Source: Bigelowiella natans CCMP2755 | Lineage: Eukaryota; Cercozoa; Chlorarachniophyceae | Reading direction: 5' to 3' | Assembly: GCA_000320545.1 (NCBI GenBank) | Contig: ADNK01001330.1 | Coordinates: 1-47,607 of the forward strand | Length of the DNA stretch: 47,607 nucleotides | Shown: one piece after another, positions 13,653 to 26,854 of the stretch | Numbering within the stretch: the first letter of the stretch is position 1 | Layout of the letters: each line of letters opens with the position of its first letter | Translations under genes and position numbers: made by a program | Notes under the pieces: generated by a model | The model's input: the letters and a program-made list of their open reading frames with translations, nothing else | Databases searched by the model: none | Told to the model about the DNA's origin: nothing

Positions 13653-13950
13653 GTGTGAGGATACCCTTTCCTTCATAATAACCGTTTCTGGAGCTACCGA
13701 TCCAGTCACTGTTCAACACAGCATATTGTACATGTTTTTGATAGGATAGAAGCACAGGAATTGTGAGTAATCACTAAGCATGCTTACTTTTTGCATGGCA
13801 CACTCTCATTCTTTTTTTCTCTCGTCTACAGGCACGCCTCAGTTCGTTAACTTCGGATATTATGGGATACTCATGACCCTATGGAAGATTTTCGGTGTGT
13901 TAGATACTACATTCAAGCTTCAGTTCAACTACCTGTTTGAGGAACCATAA
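10002..13950 (+). CDS. ZEP: Plastid-targeted zeaxanthin-epoxidase-like FAD monooxygenase
   Basis: FAD-dependent epoxidase family that converts zeaxanthin to antheraxanthin/violaxanthin in the plastid xanthophyll cycle. Exons: 10002-10083, 10175-10229, 10311-10340, 10431-10596, 10840-10884, 11053-11213, 11412-11496, 11650-11775, 11991-12131, 12344-12405, 12549-12617, 12785-12836, 12978-13111, 13413-13612, 13832-13950; 508 residues, all phases match. Residues 1-27 are a signal peptide ending LEA, immediately followed by ATAF and a Ser/Arg-rich transit stretch. FAD site [17 protein letters not shown], then [30 protein letters not shown] and the second FAD motif [23 protein letters not shown]. 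No FHA domain follows. The first intron pair around 10885 uses an unusual GTCCAA donor; reading through it would add 56 in-frame residues inside the FAD domain, so splicing is favoured. Exact carotenoid specificity (ZEP versus a ZEP-like paralogue) is not settled by sequence. Confidence 0.93.
10711..10764. repeat. (TC)n and (TA)n microsatellites in epoxidase intron 4
   Basis: A short TC run (about 10711-10726) followed by a pure TA run (about 10731-10763) within the intron 10597-10839. Another TA run lies in intron 11214-11411 (about 11265-11297). Confidence 0.9.
12268..12308. repeat. (GT)n microsatellite close to a 3' splice site
   Basis: GT run ending about 35 bases before the acceptor at 12343 of the epoxidase gene. 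Further dinucleotide runs in the same gene sit directly beside splice sites: (CA)n(GA)n at about 12842-12897, which starts five bases after the donor at 12837, and (TC)n at about 13139-13182. Confidence 0.9.
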
Positions 13951-15308
13951 TCAAAGAAGGCAGCATTTCGTAGGCCATCTCTCTATCCGTTCACGCTGTC
14001 ACATATACTTGTCTGAATCGCAAGCGTCAAGTCCGTTCATCGACCGTCTGCCGCGCTGCATACATCTAATTGCCATTTGTAATCATGTATGAGATCGGCT
14101 AAATGCACCTTACTGACCCGTCGACAATCCAAAATTAAGTGGTTACAAGATACATATCAACAAACAACATTATTGCTACCCTACTTTCACTTGCACAGTG
14201 TGATCGATGGCTTGTGGCGATGTTGTGCATTGCATTGCTGATTGTTGGGATCGAAGTCTTAGTCGGCTAGCTAGCTAGCCGGCCTTACCAACAGTTGATC
14301 GAAAAACTTGTATCTCTAGATCTGTGTCAAATCAGCTGGCTAGCTGGTAGTTGTGCGTCAAGTGAGATGTGCTGTGCGTGGGCCGTCATTCCATTGACTA
14401 CGCCAGTGCGCGCGTGTCGCGATGTGTCACTCCCGCTAGACCACACACGCGCCCGCACTTTGACACTAGCGCTTGCTACAGACTAGCTTGCTCGGCAAAA
14501 ATCATGTGCATCGCTTTTCACTCGCTTTCTAGCCTTTTCATGCTGCGCGTCCATCACCTAGTGGTCGTGCATGATGCCGCCGCTTGTGGGCCATGCCCCA
14601 CACTTCACTTCCCAGCCATCGGCGGTCACAGTGGCAAAAAATTGCGAAAATGCGCAACGTGAAAATTTGCCTGCTGACGACCCACCTGGCTAGCTAGCCA
14701 CTGTGTGCACAAGCAACACGCCTCAAGCGGGTGAGCTGGACGCTCCTCAACCGGCCAGGAGGCAATCAAGAGAAGGCCAGAAGGGCCAACGGCGCAACAA
14801 CAAACAGGCTAGCAGGCGCCGACGAAGAACGATTGTTGAGGCCTTTTTGCAACAATGTGAAGTTCAGTGTTCAGTGTTCAGTGTTCAGTGTTCAAGGTTG
14901 AAAAGGTTCTGTGATGTCAGGGGCGCAGCACAGTGTGAAACCAGCAAACGTGCATGCGTTCTGTCGCGTGCTGAAAAGCTGACATTTGAAAGTTGATCAC
15001 GAGCGCTATTTCGTCCGAATGAACAAGGTGTGCGTTGCGTAGCGGATGTGCGACACATTCTAGGCCTTGTCGCATGATGGATCAGGGTCAGCGTTAGGGT
15101 TAGACGCACGGGCTCAATGTTGTCGAATGAGGCTCCACTGAATTTGTTCTTTTCTTTCTCGGTTCCGAGCAGAACATGCAGTCCATTGTCGCCCTGCGAC
15201 AATGAACATTGAACAGCATTGATGCAAAATCTAGGACATTGCACTAAATGGCGCAGCCTCCAATTGAAAGCTCCCTAAAAAAAAGAAGTGACACTCTCCG
15301 CTCTGGCG
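13951..15308. other. Intergenic region after epoxidase gene: palindrome-rich, heptamer repeat, hairpin
   Basis: No gene is supported between the epoxidase stop and the receptor start. Positions 14200-14720 are rich in CTAG-centred palindromes, including GGCTAGCTAGCTAGCC (14265-14280) and TGGCTAGCTAGCCA (14687-14700). A heptamer GTTCAGT is repeated four times plus a partial copy from 14862 to about 14896. A perfect 9-bp hairpin CATTGTCGC-CCT-GCGACAATG lies at 15184-15204, about 105 bases before the receptor ATG. Confidence 0.6.
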
Positions 15309-18300
15309 ATGCCTGCTATTGTGCTAGTTGCCGTGCTTGGTTTGACAGCTGGACAAGATGTTGAATGTGGGACAGTGACGAACAATGTAATTGCACAAGT
15401 AGCAATCACTTGACAACTTGACAAAACAAAATTTTGAAAACAATTGGAATTCCATCGAACTTTTGTCCATTGATTAACATCATTACATTCATGCCAATTT
15501 TTCAAACTGGACTTGATTGAATGTTTCTCGTCATCATGCTACATTTGAATGGTTAAAAGTTAAAAGCGTTTCATTTATTTCAGAAAGAATCGTCGGTTAA
15601 AAATGCCAACGTGGAAAATTGGCACAGATTACTTCCACAACATTCCTCTCTGCTGTCCTTCCAGTCACCTTTCTTGCCCTACACAATGAACAGTGTGCAC
15701 ACTCTTGCCGATGATGATGACGATATTGTCATCACTCCCTTTCCCACATATTTTCCAAGTTGGAGTCCAACATACGGACCATCCAAGACTCCTTCGAACT
15801 CTCCAAGTTGGATTCCAACGTACGGACCATCTAGGACTCCCTCGAGCTCCCCTAGTCCAGTTCCTACAATCTCCCCATCAGCTTCTCCATCAATCCCAAC
15901 GTTGACCCCAACTAACGAACTGACTAAGACTCTTTCAGCCTCACCCTTACCGCTAATTACGTCTGCGCCAACATTTCGCAGCTCCATTCCAACCCAGTTT
16001 CCCTCAACTTCACCAACACGATTTCTGTTGGGACCACTTGACATGCCTCCGTCACTTGAAATTCTCATCACGGAGAGCCGAATATCAGAAACCAGAACAC
16101 TAAAAATTGCGGCGCTGTCTACGGCGAGGAGAGCATTAAGGACTCCAACTGATGAGGACCTCCAATATAATTGGTTTGCATACAGGATTTCATCCGACCC
16201 GGAAATCAATGATGTAGAAATATCAGCACAAACGAAAACCCCCCTAAATTTGGTTTCGAATATATCTGAGCCCACAATCTCCATTGCAGCTAGAAGTCTT
16301 GGTCCTGGCATTTTTGACTTCTCTGTAACAGTGACAGACATGAATACAGAACTCGCCAGCACGGTAGATAGAATAGATACAGTGTCTGATGCTTCATTTC
16401 TCCCTTGGATTGTTTGAGTTGAGATAACAGATAAATTTCTTAATTTTGCAGGGATCGGCTACTGTCAGAGTGATAGGGGCACCCGTAATCAGTAGCCTTA
16501 CAGTTGCTCCTGTGAATGGAGTCGCTTTTGAAACAATTTTTAATGCTACTGTTGTTGCCTCTGGATCCGAACCCCTTCTTCATCAATTTGCTACCCAGGA
16601 ACTAATTTTAAGTAGTTTTTTGTCCTTCTCAAGGCTATCTATTCCCCTCCCAGAAGGAAACACAGTTATCACAGTGACAACTAGGGACATGGTGGGGGGC
16701 GAAACTTCGACCGAGTCCAATTTGATTGTGGTCGCACCTCCACTAGAATCAGGAGTTCTGATTGATCCTGAACTTGATGCAGAGCAAGAGCTTGTGGCTG
16801 CATGCGAGGAAATCGTTCGGATAAATTTGGCACTGTTATCCCTTTTCAATGCTATCTCGAGGAACGAGATTTGGGACTGGGAGAGACTAGATTTTGCTGG
16901 AACTCCGAATTTCTTACAGGCGAATCTTGATGCTCTTAACGCTGACAACCGTTTCGAAAGTGAATTGTATGCCGCAAGGGTAAGCCTAAACACAATAGAA
17001 AGGATTCCAACAAGCGTAAGAAAGCTTTCCGAATGCAGTCTAGTCAATTCAACTTTGACACAGCCGACTGGAGCTCCTCCTATTCCGCAAGAGGTATACC
17101 AAAACATTTTGATGAACTCATTTTCCGAGTTTTCTCAGCTACTCTGGAGCATCATAAACTTATCCTTCCGACGAGCGATAACATCAGACCCCGGAATTAA
17201 TGGTACCAGAACAGAGATTATCCTCCAGGTAAATCTACATATGCAAATTGCCAACCTCCCAACTATGAAAATGTTACTGTTACATATTGTAGGATGTCGA
17301 GACAATCATCATGTCCAATCACAGCAATATCACGGACACAGATGTAGGAGATTATGTGCAGATTCTTAACAGGACGATCGCGCAAACAATTCCAATACTC
17401 TTCGTTGACACTGAACTTGGGAATGTATGTATTTATCTTCTCACGGAGCTTCATGACTCACGATTCAACATTTTACAGGATACCGGAGGCGTCCTTAGCA
17501 ACCTTGTTCATGTTGCAAATGGATTGACATCTGTACAGCTGAATGGTTGTGACGGATTAGATTATGCCATTGATCTCTTGGATAATGTATGCGCTTTTTC
17601 TCCAAAGAAACGTTCGACAATATAATGTATTTTTCTAAATCATATCATTAGTTTCTAGCTCTCACAGGGAATAATCTTGTTCCTCGAGATTCTCCGTTCC
17701 TCATTGTAAATGATATCCTTCGAGCGAGTTCCCGGAGAGTGTTCGCTGACGGCATACATTTTGCTGCAACATCAGAGGAAGTGAACGTGAGTATTTCACG
17801 AGAAATATCGAATATAGAGTCCAGAGACACCGCTGTAATGGCTATAAATTCTATCTTGCTCGACCTTAGAAACTGCCGCCCTCCCCCAGATTTTGCCACG
17901 CTTACTACAAATGTCGCATCAATTAATGTATTTATATCTCAAAATGATAGCGACTCAGAACTTGAGCCTGGCAAATATAACATCAGCATCAGATTCAATA
18001 TAGATGGGAATCGTTACAATGAAAATGCTGTTTTTTCTTGCCAATTCTGGGATCCAATTCTCTCAGCTTTTAGTGACGAAGGCTGCATTACAAAATTAAC
18101 ACCCAACGGCTCTATTGTATGCGTTTGTAATCACTTAACGCAGTTTGCATTGTTGGAACTTGATTCTGAATCTAGAAGCTCTTCAGAGGAAATCTCTTAT
18201 TTCTTTGTTGGAGCTGCAGGAGTTTATGGGGCAATATTCTTTTATTTGCTGTTTACTATGCACAAGGCGCTTGGAACGAAAGATAAAACAGTTTCTGATA

Positions 18301-19391
18301 AGGCAAAGCTCTCATTTCTTCTGTTACAGTCCCTTTTTAGCGTGCCGATTTGCCTACTTTTGTCCAATGAAATACCAAAGTTTAGAGTACGCGAACTAGA
18401 TCCTGGGTATCTTTTGTTTTTTTTTGCTGTTCCTCATACTCTGGTATGGGGCACATATACTATTACATTATATCAATGGAAGATGATAAATAGTTGCATT
18501 CAAACAAACCAGTTAAAAATTAACATGTTCTCCAAAAATTATTGGACAGTATGTCTTGTAATGTCATTGGTAGTCGCCACCATCTGGACAAGTTTTGCTT
18601 TCTACTTTTATGTTCGAAATTCAACGACAAGACTTATCGGGCCTCTTGCTTTGGCTGTGGTTACATTTCTGTTTGCTTCTGGAGTTATCTGGGTGGGAAA
18701 GGGTACCCTACGCCTGCTGTCCATGGTACGATCTCGCAACAACAAAAGAGATCTTGAATTGCTAGAATGGAATCGCACTGTAGGAATTTTCATCTACATT
18801 CTTTCTTTGCTTCTAGTATTACAGAGCGCTATGCTTGTCGTTTTCCTTGTTTTGAAAACGACTGTTGAAGGAACTTTTGTAGGGCTCATGGCTTTTTATT
18901 TGGCGGATGTCATAATGATAATCCTACAAATTGATTTCTTACGAGGTTTACGTTGGTTGAGCTTCCTCTCCAACATCTCATCTTCTTTACTCCACTCCAC
19001 AACCGCCAGATCTTCCAAACATACCTCAGCAGCAGCATCGTCTGGAGCAAGAAAAACAGCTAAAACTAAAGAACACAATCGCATTCCTCTCGTTCACCTT
19101 AACACAGGACGAAACTATGAACAGAAACTTGTTCATGGCCCAAATGAGACAAACATTTCATTCGCGAATAAAACATGTACAGTGGCAGTGGCACAGGGAA
19201 ATTGTACAAGCAATGTCAGCAGCGACAATAATATCGAAAATAGAGATAAAAGATCGATGGCAGCTGCTGGAAGCCCCACGCTCAGCATTCGGTATCAACA
19301 CTCTACACGACTATTTAATTCTTCACGTTCGTCTACCCCTTTTGATAAGCGTCCATCTACCCATTTTGGTCACCCAGTGTTTGTTGATTGA
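15309..19391 (+). CDS. Surface receptor with Ser/Pro repeats, GPS autoproteolysis site and seven helices (adhesion-GPCR-like)
   Basis: Exons 15309-15386, 15584-16363, 16452-17228, 17293-17424, 17479-17611, 17668-19391; 1207 residues, phases consistent. Exon 1 encodes a signal peptide MPAIVLVAVLGLTAGQ. Residues about 75-165 are Ser/Pro/Thr repeats of the type TYGPSxTPSxSPS. A long extracellular part of about 590 residues with several NxS/T sites follows. The GPS motif (about residues 758-795) has CQFWDP, a GC pair, CVCNHLTQFALL; HL-T is the canonical self-cleavage site. Seven hydrophobic segments of 20-25 residues then follow to about residue 1050, and a Ser/Asn-rich cytosolic tail of about 155 residues. 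GPS plus 7TM is the domain order of adhesion GPCRs; polycystin-1 also has GPS but with 11 helices and a PLAT domain, neither seen here. Ligand and G-protein coupling unknown. Confidence 0.88.
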
Positions 19392-20079
19392 AGTAATGAT
19401 CTTGTATGATGCGCATGAATAGATGTACGATAGATGTTCGAATCATGCATTGATGACATGGAGCATTCAGCATTGCTAGATTGGCAACTTGCATTGCGCT
19501 GCGGTCTCCTGGTTTCAGTGTCGTTGCAGACCGAATTTTCATGCACGCTAGCATGGTGAATTTTCAGCAATTGCAATGTGAACTATTGGAGCAAGCTGAG
19601 TTGACGCCCTGCTAGCCTGCTCAAATTTTCTACACATATGAGTTTCGATTTTCGGCTGCGATTGCCGATTTTCGGCTGCGATTGCAAGTGCTACAACTAA
19701 AAATTGTGGTAACGGAACAGCGACGCAGTCCCATATTTACTACACTAGGCTAGCAGGGCATAGCATGTGTTATGCATGACGACTTTCAGCATGCATGCTG
19801 CAGTGAATGCTATGGACTGCATATAATCATGCATCGATCAGTATGATATTACGTGTCTATAATCAGTATTACAGATATGCATTGCTAGATAGTCTAGGGC
19901 AACATCGCATCTGCGAGCTAGCATGCGCCCCTAGGTCGAGAAAGCTTCATCTACGCTAGTACGTATGCACATCGTGATCTAACTAATCCTGTATCAGACA
20001 TGCTAGCATGCATCTGAATCGAATCTGGACATTAAACGATTGAGTCATAAGAGCGTGTATGACGTAACGCATAGTCAAT
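19392..20079. other. Convergent intergenic region: palindromes and a 20-bp tandem duplication
   Basis: Lies between the 3' ends of the receptor and SKI3 genes. It contains a directly repeated 20-mer CGATTTTCGGCTGCGATTGC (19646-19665 and 19666-19685), the 14-bp palindrome CAGCATGCATGCTG (19787-19800) and many GCTAGC, GCATGC and CATG sites. No coding frame is credible. Confidence 0.6.
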
Positions 20080-21805
20080 TTAAACTTTCGTCTTACACTT
20101 CGCCAATGCATTCCAATATACCTCAGCTTTTGGGTTGAGACGGATAGCCTTTTGAAAGTACGAGGCGGGGTTTCTTGAAACGATATCCTTGAGACGATCT
20201 TCAAGATCCTGTAAATGACCTCCCTTTTTCTGAATTTTCCCAGCTACAACACCTACAATAGAAGATAAAATATGAGGGAGCATTAATGATTATGATATTG
20301 TTCATTATGCACCGAGTTGATAGTAGATAGCCCCTATGGTAGGGCACAGCATCCTTTCCCTGTCTAGATTTTCCACAGCCTGTGCATAGGCTTTGCGACG
20401 AAAATGGACGGCGAAGAGATTCAAAGATGCAAGGGACAGATCTTGCAAACCTTTCATGGAAATAACCGCGAATTATTCACATCGATAACTTTAAAGGTAA
20501 CGATGGTAATAACGATGACGATAACAAAAACTAAGGTTATTCATGTTCATACCCATATTTTGTGCGGACGCCACCGAAGTTGCGCTATCTTGCTGCCCGT
20601 AGTCGTAGCAAAAGCCATCGTCGTCAAGGGATGTCACCCCTGCCGCTGCTGCCGCATATTTCTGCGATGCCCTCAGATCAAAAGCAGTCTTGAATGCTAC
20701 AAGAGCCTCGTCGAATTTTCGCGTTTTCCGTAGAAATAACCCGTGCAAAAAGTGCGCAGCTGGGCTGCGGGGGGTTAGGAAGCATGCCCTTGCAGCTCTC
20801 TGTGTGCCCGCAACGTACCTAATAATAGCAATGGCAGTCGTAGCATAGTGTTGATGATGGGAAAGAAAGAAGAAAGAAGAAGTGTGGAGTGACAGAGATG
20901 ACGTGTGAAAGTACTGGACTACTACATAGTTCTCTATCTTTATCGCTAAGCGTGTCGTCCCCCTCACCCCTCCCCCCCCTTACCTTCTTGTGAAAAAGGC
21001 CATCGTCGCGAGCCGCAGCTGTATCCTTGCCTCTGCAAATACATCTCCTCCCCTTCCTCCTCTTCCCTTTGCATCGTCGCCGGTAGCGTCACCCGCGTGG
21101 GAGGTGGGCTGCAGCACCGTCAGAGCAGCCTCGAGGCACTTCTCAGCTGCTTCCAGCGCACCTGCGGCACTGTAGACGAGACTCAATTCTTCCCATACAT
21201 GGATGTCGCTTGGTAATTTTCTAATCGCTTGGTGATAGCATGCAAGAGCTTCCTTCGCTATCACCCATGATGATGTCGCAGACGATGATGCTGGAGTGCC
21301 CTCTCCCATTCCCTCTTCTTCTTCTTCCTTTTCTCCCCCAGGCCCCTGCGTCGAAGAACCCCTCCCCCCCCCGCCGTGCAAGAGATGTAGATGCGCCTCT
21401 TCCAGCAATGAAAGGGCCTCCAACGTATTCGCACCCCCCCTGGCCTTTGCTGCCACTGCCTCAGGTATTCTCGCTTTGAGGTGATGGAGATGCTCACGAG
21501 CCTGAGTATAATCCCCTGCAAGAAGACAGCAGCGACAAGCGAGGGCACGTAGGGTCAGTAAGCTGATCTCGGTCGTACAAGGTAAGTGTTTCTGGGTAAG
21601 GAAACGCGCTGCCTGGAGGAGTCTGCTTCTTGACCCATGACGCAAAGCCCGGAGGGCCACGCCATAAAAGACTCCTTCCCATGCATCACGCCGTGTCTGA
21701 AGAAGAGGAAAAAGAAGAAGAAGAAGATGATGATCATGAGATGGTGAGATAATGGTGACAATGTTGGTGGTTGAGGTGATGGGGATGGTGGCGGGGGCAA
21801 ATATA

Positions 21806-21841
<36 letters not shown>

Positions 21842-23939
21842 TGTGTGTGTGTGTTATTGAGTGTGAGCGAGTAGTCGCCGTTGTCACGTAGATACGATAT
21901 CAAAACGATGTGTTGTTGTCTGCTAGTAGGGATTGAGCTACTGCAAATGTATAGATGCATGTATGTATGTATGTATGTATGTATGTATGCATGTTGGGGG
22001 CCTGCTGCCAACATCGATCTCCAGGACTTATCATGCATACGAGGAATATATATTTGTATATAACAAAGTCGCGTAGTAGTAGTAGTAGTCGTAGTAGTCG
22101 TCCACTATAATCATTACTCCTCCGCTATTACTGCTACTACCGGGTCATCGACAACAGCACTGCACGCCACCCTAACCCCCATAGAAGAGTTTGCGAGGCC
22201 GCCCCCCCCCTCAATACATGCTCGTGCCCTCAGCCTCCGCCGCGTCAGTCTTGCTTGACAGCGTTGTCTGCACGCGAATTCATCACCCTGCCCATAACCC
22301 TCCCTGCTTGATGATGATGATGATGATGATGTGGGCGCTGTTAGCGCCTCGACAAGTCGCTGCTTTCCCGCACTAAAACTACTACGACTACTACTACTAC
22401 TACTACTACTACTACTGCTGCTGCTGCTACTGCCATTACTACTACTTCTACTACTAGTAGTAGTAGAAGTATTGTCCACACCCTGCTTACTATGAGACCC
22501 GTTGGCAGCTAGCAATGTTGCGAGAGTATTCCAATGGGCCAGAGCCGTTGGTTGCATATGAAGCAGCTTCGTCACAAGACGCTGCGCCTTCAGCATGTTG
22601 TCGTTGGCCAGTGAGAGCCACAGCGAGCAGGTGTGCGCTGAAGCGAATGGCGGCCCCTCGCTCTCTCGCATTTCGCCGATCATCTCTTCCAGCAAAGCTG
22701 CGACGTCTCCTTTCCCCTTCTCAACTGACCGTGGTGCATCCAGGGACCCCCTGGCTCGTAGCGCGTGTTGGAGAAGAAGGGCAAACGTGTGCACACAGGC
22801 GGAGGTGTAGACCGAGGGGGGGAGGACTGCCTTCTGCTCTCGGAACTGAACGGCGGGAACAAATGAGGAACAACAGGGAGAGAGAGTTGCAGCACCAGTG
22901 GAAATGCAAGCAGCGCGTGTGCGTGTGCGTGTGCGTGTGCGAGTGCGAGTGCGAGTGCGAGTGCGTGTGCGTGGAGCTTTCTACAAATTGATACACGTCG
23001 TATGTTAAATGCTACGCTATATCCCTTTCATCATGCATTCCACACCCAACCCAACCAACCTCACCTTCATCGCCTCTGCCAGCGCTGCTTTCCAGTTGTT
23101 GCTGTAAAGATGTGCAATGGAGAGCAGCCTACGGTCTAGGGACCACCACACCGACGATGGTAATGACGATGACTCCTCGCAATTTCCTTCTTGTTTTCGC
23201 TCAAGAAGCAGCTGTCGGTATTTCAGCAGGTCCTCACACGCTTTTACGGCAGCGGAGGCAGCACTAGCATGATCTCCATCACTAGTAGCAGCATCCCCAT
23301 TGCACCCAGAACATGCCCTGAAAGAGTGAGAGTACTTGGTTATATAGATTGATGCAAACTCTTCGTTCACGGATGAAAGATTTATTAGCAAGTGCATGCA
23401 TGTAGCAGCGAACGCTGCTTTCACAGAAAGAGCAGCAATCGGCACTTGTTGTTGTTCTTCCTTTCCTTCTTCTTACCGAAGGGCGTTGAGTGCCTTGAGC
23501 CTGAAAATGATCTCTCGAATCGCAGTCCCACGCACTTCTTCCTCTCCCTTCTTGCCACACAACACACCCTCGGCCTTGTTTAGCAAATCCAAGATCTGTG
23601 ATGTCTTCGCTGCTCCAGCCTCCCTCGTCCTCGTCTTCTTATCTCTATCTTCGAGCATCAGAAGCACCCTTGCGAGATTGCAAGCAGCCATGGCGCGCTC
23701 ACTACTTCCGTAGTACTGCTGTGTCTTTGCAGTCGCTGCTGCTGCTGCTGGCGTTGTTCCGCCCATGCTATCGATACCGGCCAGCTCCTGTGCACGCTCA
23801 AAGCACGCTTTCGCAGCTGTGAGATTGTTTGACAGCTCGCAGCAACATCCGAGAAGAACCTCGGCACCGGGGTCGAAAGGTGAGAGCTCCAGCCGTTTGC
23901 TCGCCGCTCTTACCGCAGATATCAGAAAACCGCCAGGGC

Positions 23940-23970
<31 letters not shown>

Positions 23971-25094
23971 GCTGCTGCTGGTGCTGCTGGTGCTACTAGA
24001 AGACCACGAATTCGTCGCCGTCGTTGCTGCTGCCGATATAGCTGCGATTGTAGATGTGATCGCGGGCTTGGAACTCGTGGTGTGGTGATGAAGGGCACAC
24101 AGCCGGTGCATGCAGTACGATGTCAGGGCCTCCCCAAGCCATGCAGACGCAGATGCCAACTTGCCTGAAGTAAGAAGGGGGGGGGGGGGGGGGGGCCACC
24201 ATATGTTCAAGCGTGTTAGCGCTCCATGAGTGGTAAGGATGATGATGCATGTCGTTGTTCTCAGAGTATTATACGATAACAGACCGGCTTCTGTGGCCAT
24301 CTCTCTGGCCTGTTTGAATGCTGCGTGTGCTAGGGACAGGCTGTCCAGTCGCTCTTCTCCTCGCATATTCTCAGGCATCAACTGCAGATTCGCAAGGCCT
24401 TGCGCCAGCCACAACTCCTGTTTGTCAGGCTCCAAAGATTGCCCGCGCACCAGCGCTAATCGAGCCAAACTAGCGCATTGCTGCTGCCGCCATTGATGCT
24501 GCGAGTCTCCTCCACCACCACCACTGCCACCTTCTTCCTTTGGGATTTGATGATGAGTACCAGTGCTGCTGTTACTGCTATGCTGGAGGTAGATCAAGGC
24601 CAAATTGACCCAAGCGACTCCTAATTGTTGGCATAATGTTAGAGAGAAGGCAAGGAGAAGGAGGAGGAATAGGAAAAACTGCGAGAAGAGACAAGTGAAT
24701 GGAGATCAGGAAAGGAAAGGAAGCCATCATTAGCTTACGACTAACTTCCAAAGGTGTTTTGGAGCAGTGATAAGGCTTGTCAAGAGACAAAGATTATAAA
24801 TACTCTTGCCAGATGACCATTGTTATGATGCCTCCATCCCCCTCCCCTCCCCCCCGCCCTTGTCCTCCTTCTTTCCATGTTACCACCTTTGCTCGGGTTA
24901 GCTTGTATCGCCTTGGAGAGGTAGTGCTGCCTCATTGCAGTGAAATATTCGTGGCTTTCAAGCTTTGCAAAGCCATCTTCTTCTTCGCGGCGACAGCACA
25001 CCATCATTGCTAACTGCCATGCCGTTTCCTCCTGCTGGCGGCTCTTTCTGGTATCCGTGAGAACGGTCTTGAGGTGTCCAAGTGCAGCTGAAAG

Positions 25095-25130
<36 letters not shown>

Positions 25131-26385
25131 CTGTTGTTTGAGTATTCGCGAAGCTCTGATGTGGAGCATCGCTGCATCCAACAGCAACATATTCAAGTGC
25201 TGCTTACCGAAGCTGCTATTTCTGGCGTCATCGCCGTCATCGTCTTCGCCGCCACGCCTATAAGCTGTCCGTGCGTCCTTGTTGATTGCGAGTGCCTTCT
25301 CCACGTACTGCAGCGGAGAGAACGATTTTGACGGTGACGAGTGCGCCAGCGACGACTGGAGCGATAGGATATCGACTTTCAGCTTTGCTAGCCGGATGCT
25401 GGTAGTTAGTCGGGAGGGGGGGGGAAGGAGGGAGATGGAAGTGGTGATCATTAACTAACAGCAATATATTTGGACAGCCAATAGGTACATTATGTCGCTA
25501 CTAGGCTCAACGAGAGTTGCCCCCCCCCCCTCTCCTCCCTCTCCTTTCCTTAAATAATACTTCACCTCGTGGCTGCCTCGGGCCCACTGCACATGTCCTC
25601 CAGCGTTTGCAACCCTTCCGTCAGCATCCCCCCCGCCGCAATGTATGCGCCCTCAGATGCGAGGTGCTCCGCACGTATTAACAGGGCCTGCGACAGAAGC
25701 TGTCCCACGCACACACCAAACCTGCGACGACGAAGAGATATAGAACAATATAATCACCGCTATTACATGAAGAAGAAGAAGAAGATGATGATGAGAAGGA
25801 TGATAAGGTATGGGCAATAGAGAAGGCAGTGGGAATGTTGGGTAGAATCAAGGATGATGCGTACGTGGAGAAGGCAGTGGAGGATGCTGGTTAGTGTCAA
25901 GGATGCATACCACTTCATCCTCTCGAGCTGCTGCTTCTCTTCCTCCTTCATCTTTCCGTCCTCGCCCCTCCTCCTCTTCTCCTTGAAATCAGCAGCCAGC
26001 AACTTGAGCGACGTTACTGCTTCCGTCATCAGCCCCATGCGCATGTGGACATCGCTCAGTTGATACAAACGGACAGCAGTCGAGAAGGAGAGGGGGGAGG
26101 ATGAGAAAGAGGAGGAGAGCAATTCGATCCCTCCTCTCCCTCTTCCCCCTCCTCCACCTTTCTTTTCCTCTCCGTCCTGCTTCTTTTCATCGTGAGCGCC
26201 GCCGCTGCTCAGGGTGATTGCGCGTGTGAAGGCTTTTGCTGCGGCGGTTAGTTTCCCTGGGTCGTGGGCGACATGGAATAAAAAGATACATGATATTAAC
26301 GTGGTTGACAGAAGCAGCGTGACAAAGGGTGTGTAATAGCACACAACTCTATTATCCGACTATTTTCCTTTCCATTTCCCCATCC

Positions 26386-26431
<46 letters not shown>

Positions 26432-26816
26432 TCTCTCTCTTCACACGCACACACACAAACAGACGCACACGCACCTTGAGTTGAGTACACATGTCCAATT
26501 TCTTCCCAAGCCTGTGCATCGCTCGGGTCGCATCGTAAGGCGCTCTGGAGGCAAGAAGCAGCAACATGAAGTTGACTGGTCCCCCCCTGTTCTCCACCAG
26601 GGAGCTGCTGCTGGTGCTTCCTCATGAGGACCCGGGCCCTTAGTAGCCAAGCCCACTTTGCTGTAGGGTCGGAATCGGTAGCGCGAGTGAGCATTTCCTT
26701 CAACAGCGTGTACTGACCAGACTTTAAATAAATATGAGCTAGTGCCTCCCCTGCCTCCCTGTTGCCTGGGAACAGGCCCAACGCCTTCTGGAAGCATCTG
26801 TATTGGTAGATCACGT

Positions 26817-26854
<38 letters not shown>

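Noticed and set aside
15095-15112. GTTAGGGTTAG resembling telomere repeat (also GTTAGGTTAGG near 43424)
   Set aside because: Only one or two units; too short for a telomeric or interstitial telomere array.
22916-22974. Regular hexamer array considered as a CRISPR-like array
   Set aside because: No spacers; it is a simple tandem repeat within a eukaryotic intron.
23765-24088. Plus-strand frame with poly-Leu opposite SKI3
   Set aside because: It is the complement of a poly-Asn coding triplet tract in a well-supported SKI3 exon.
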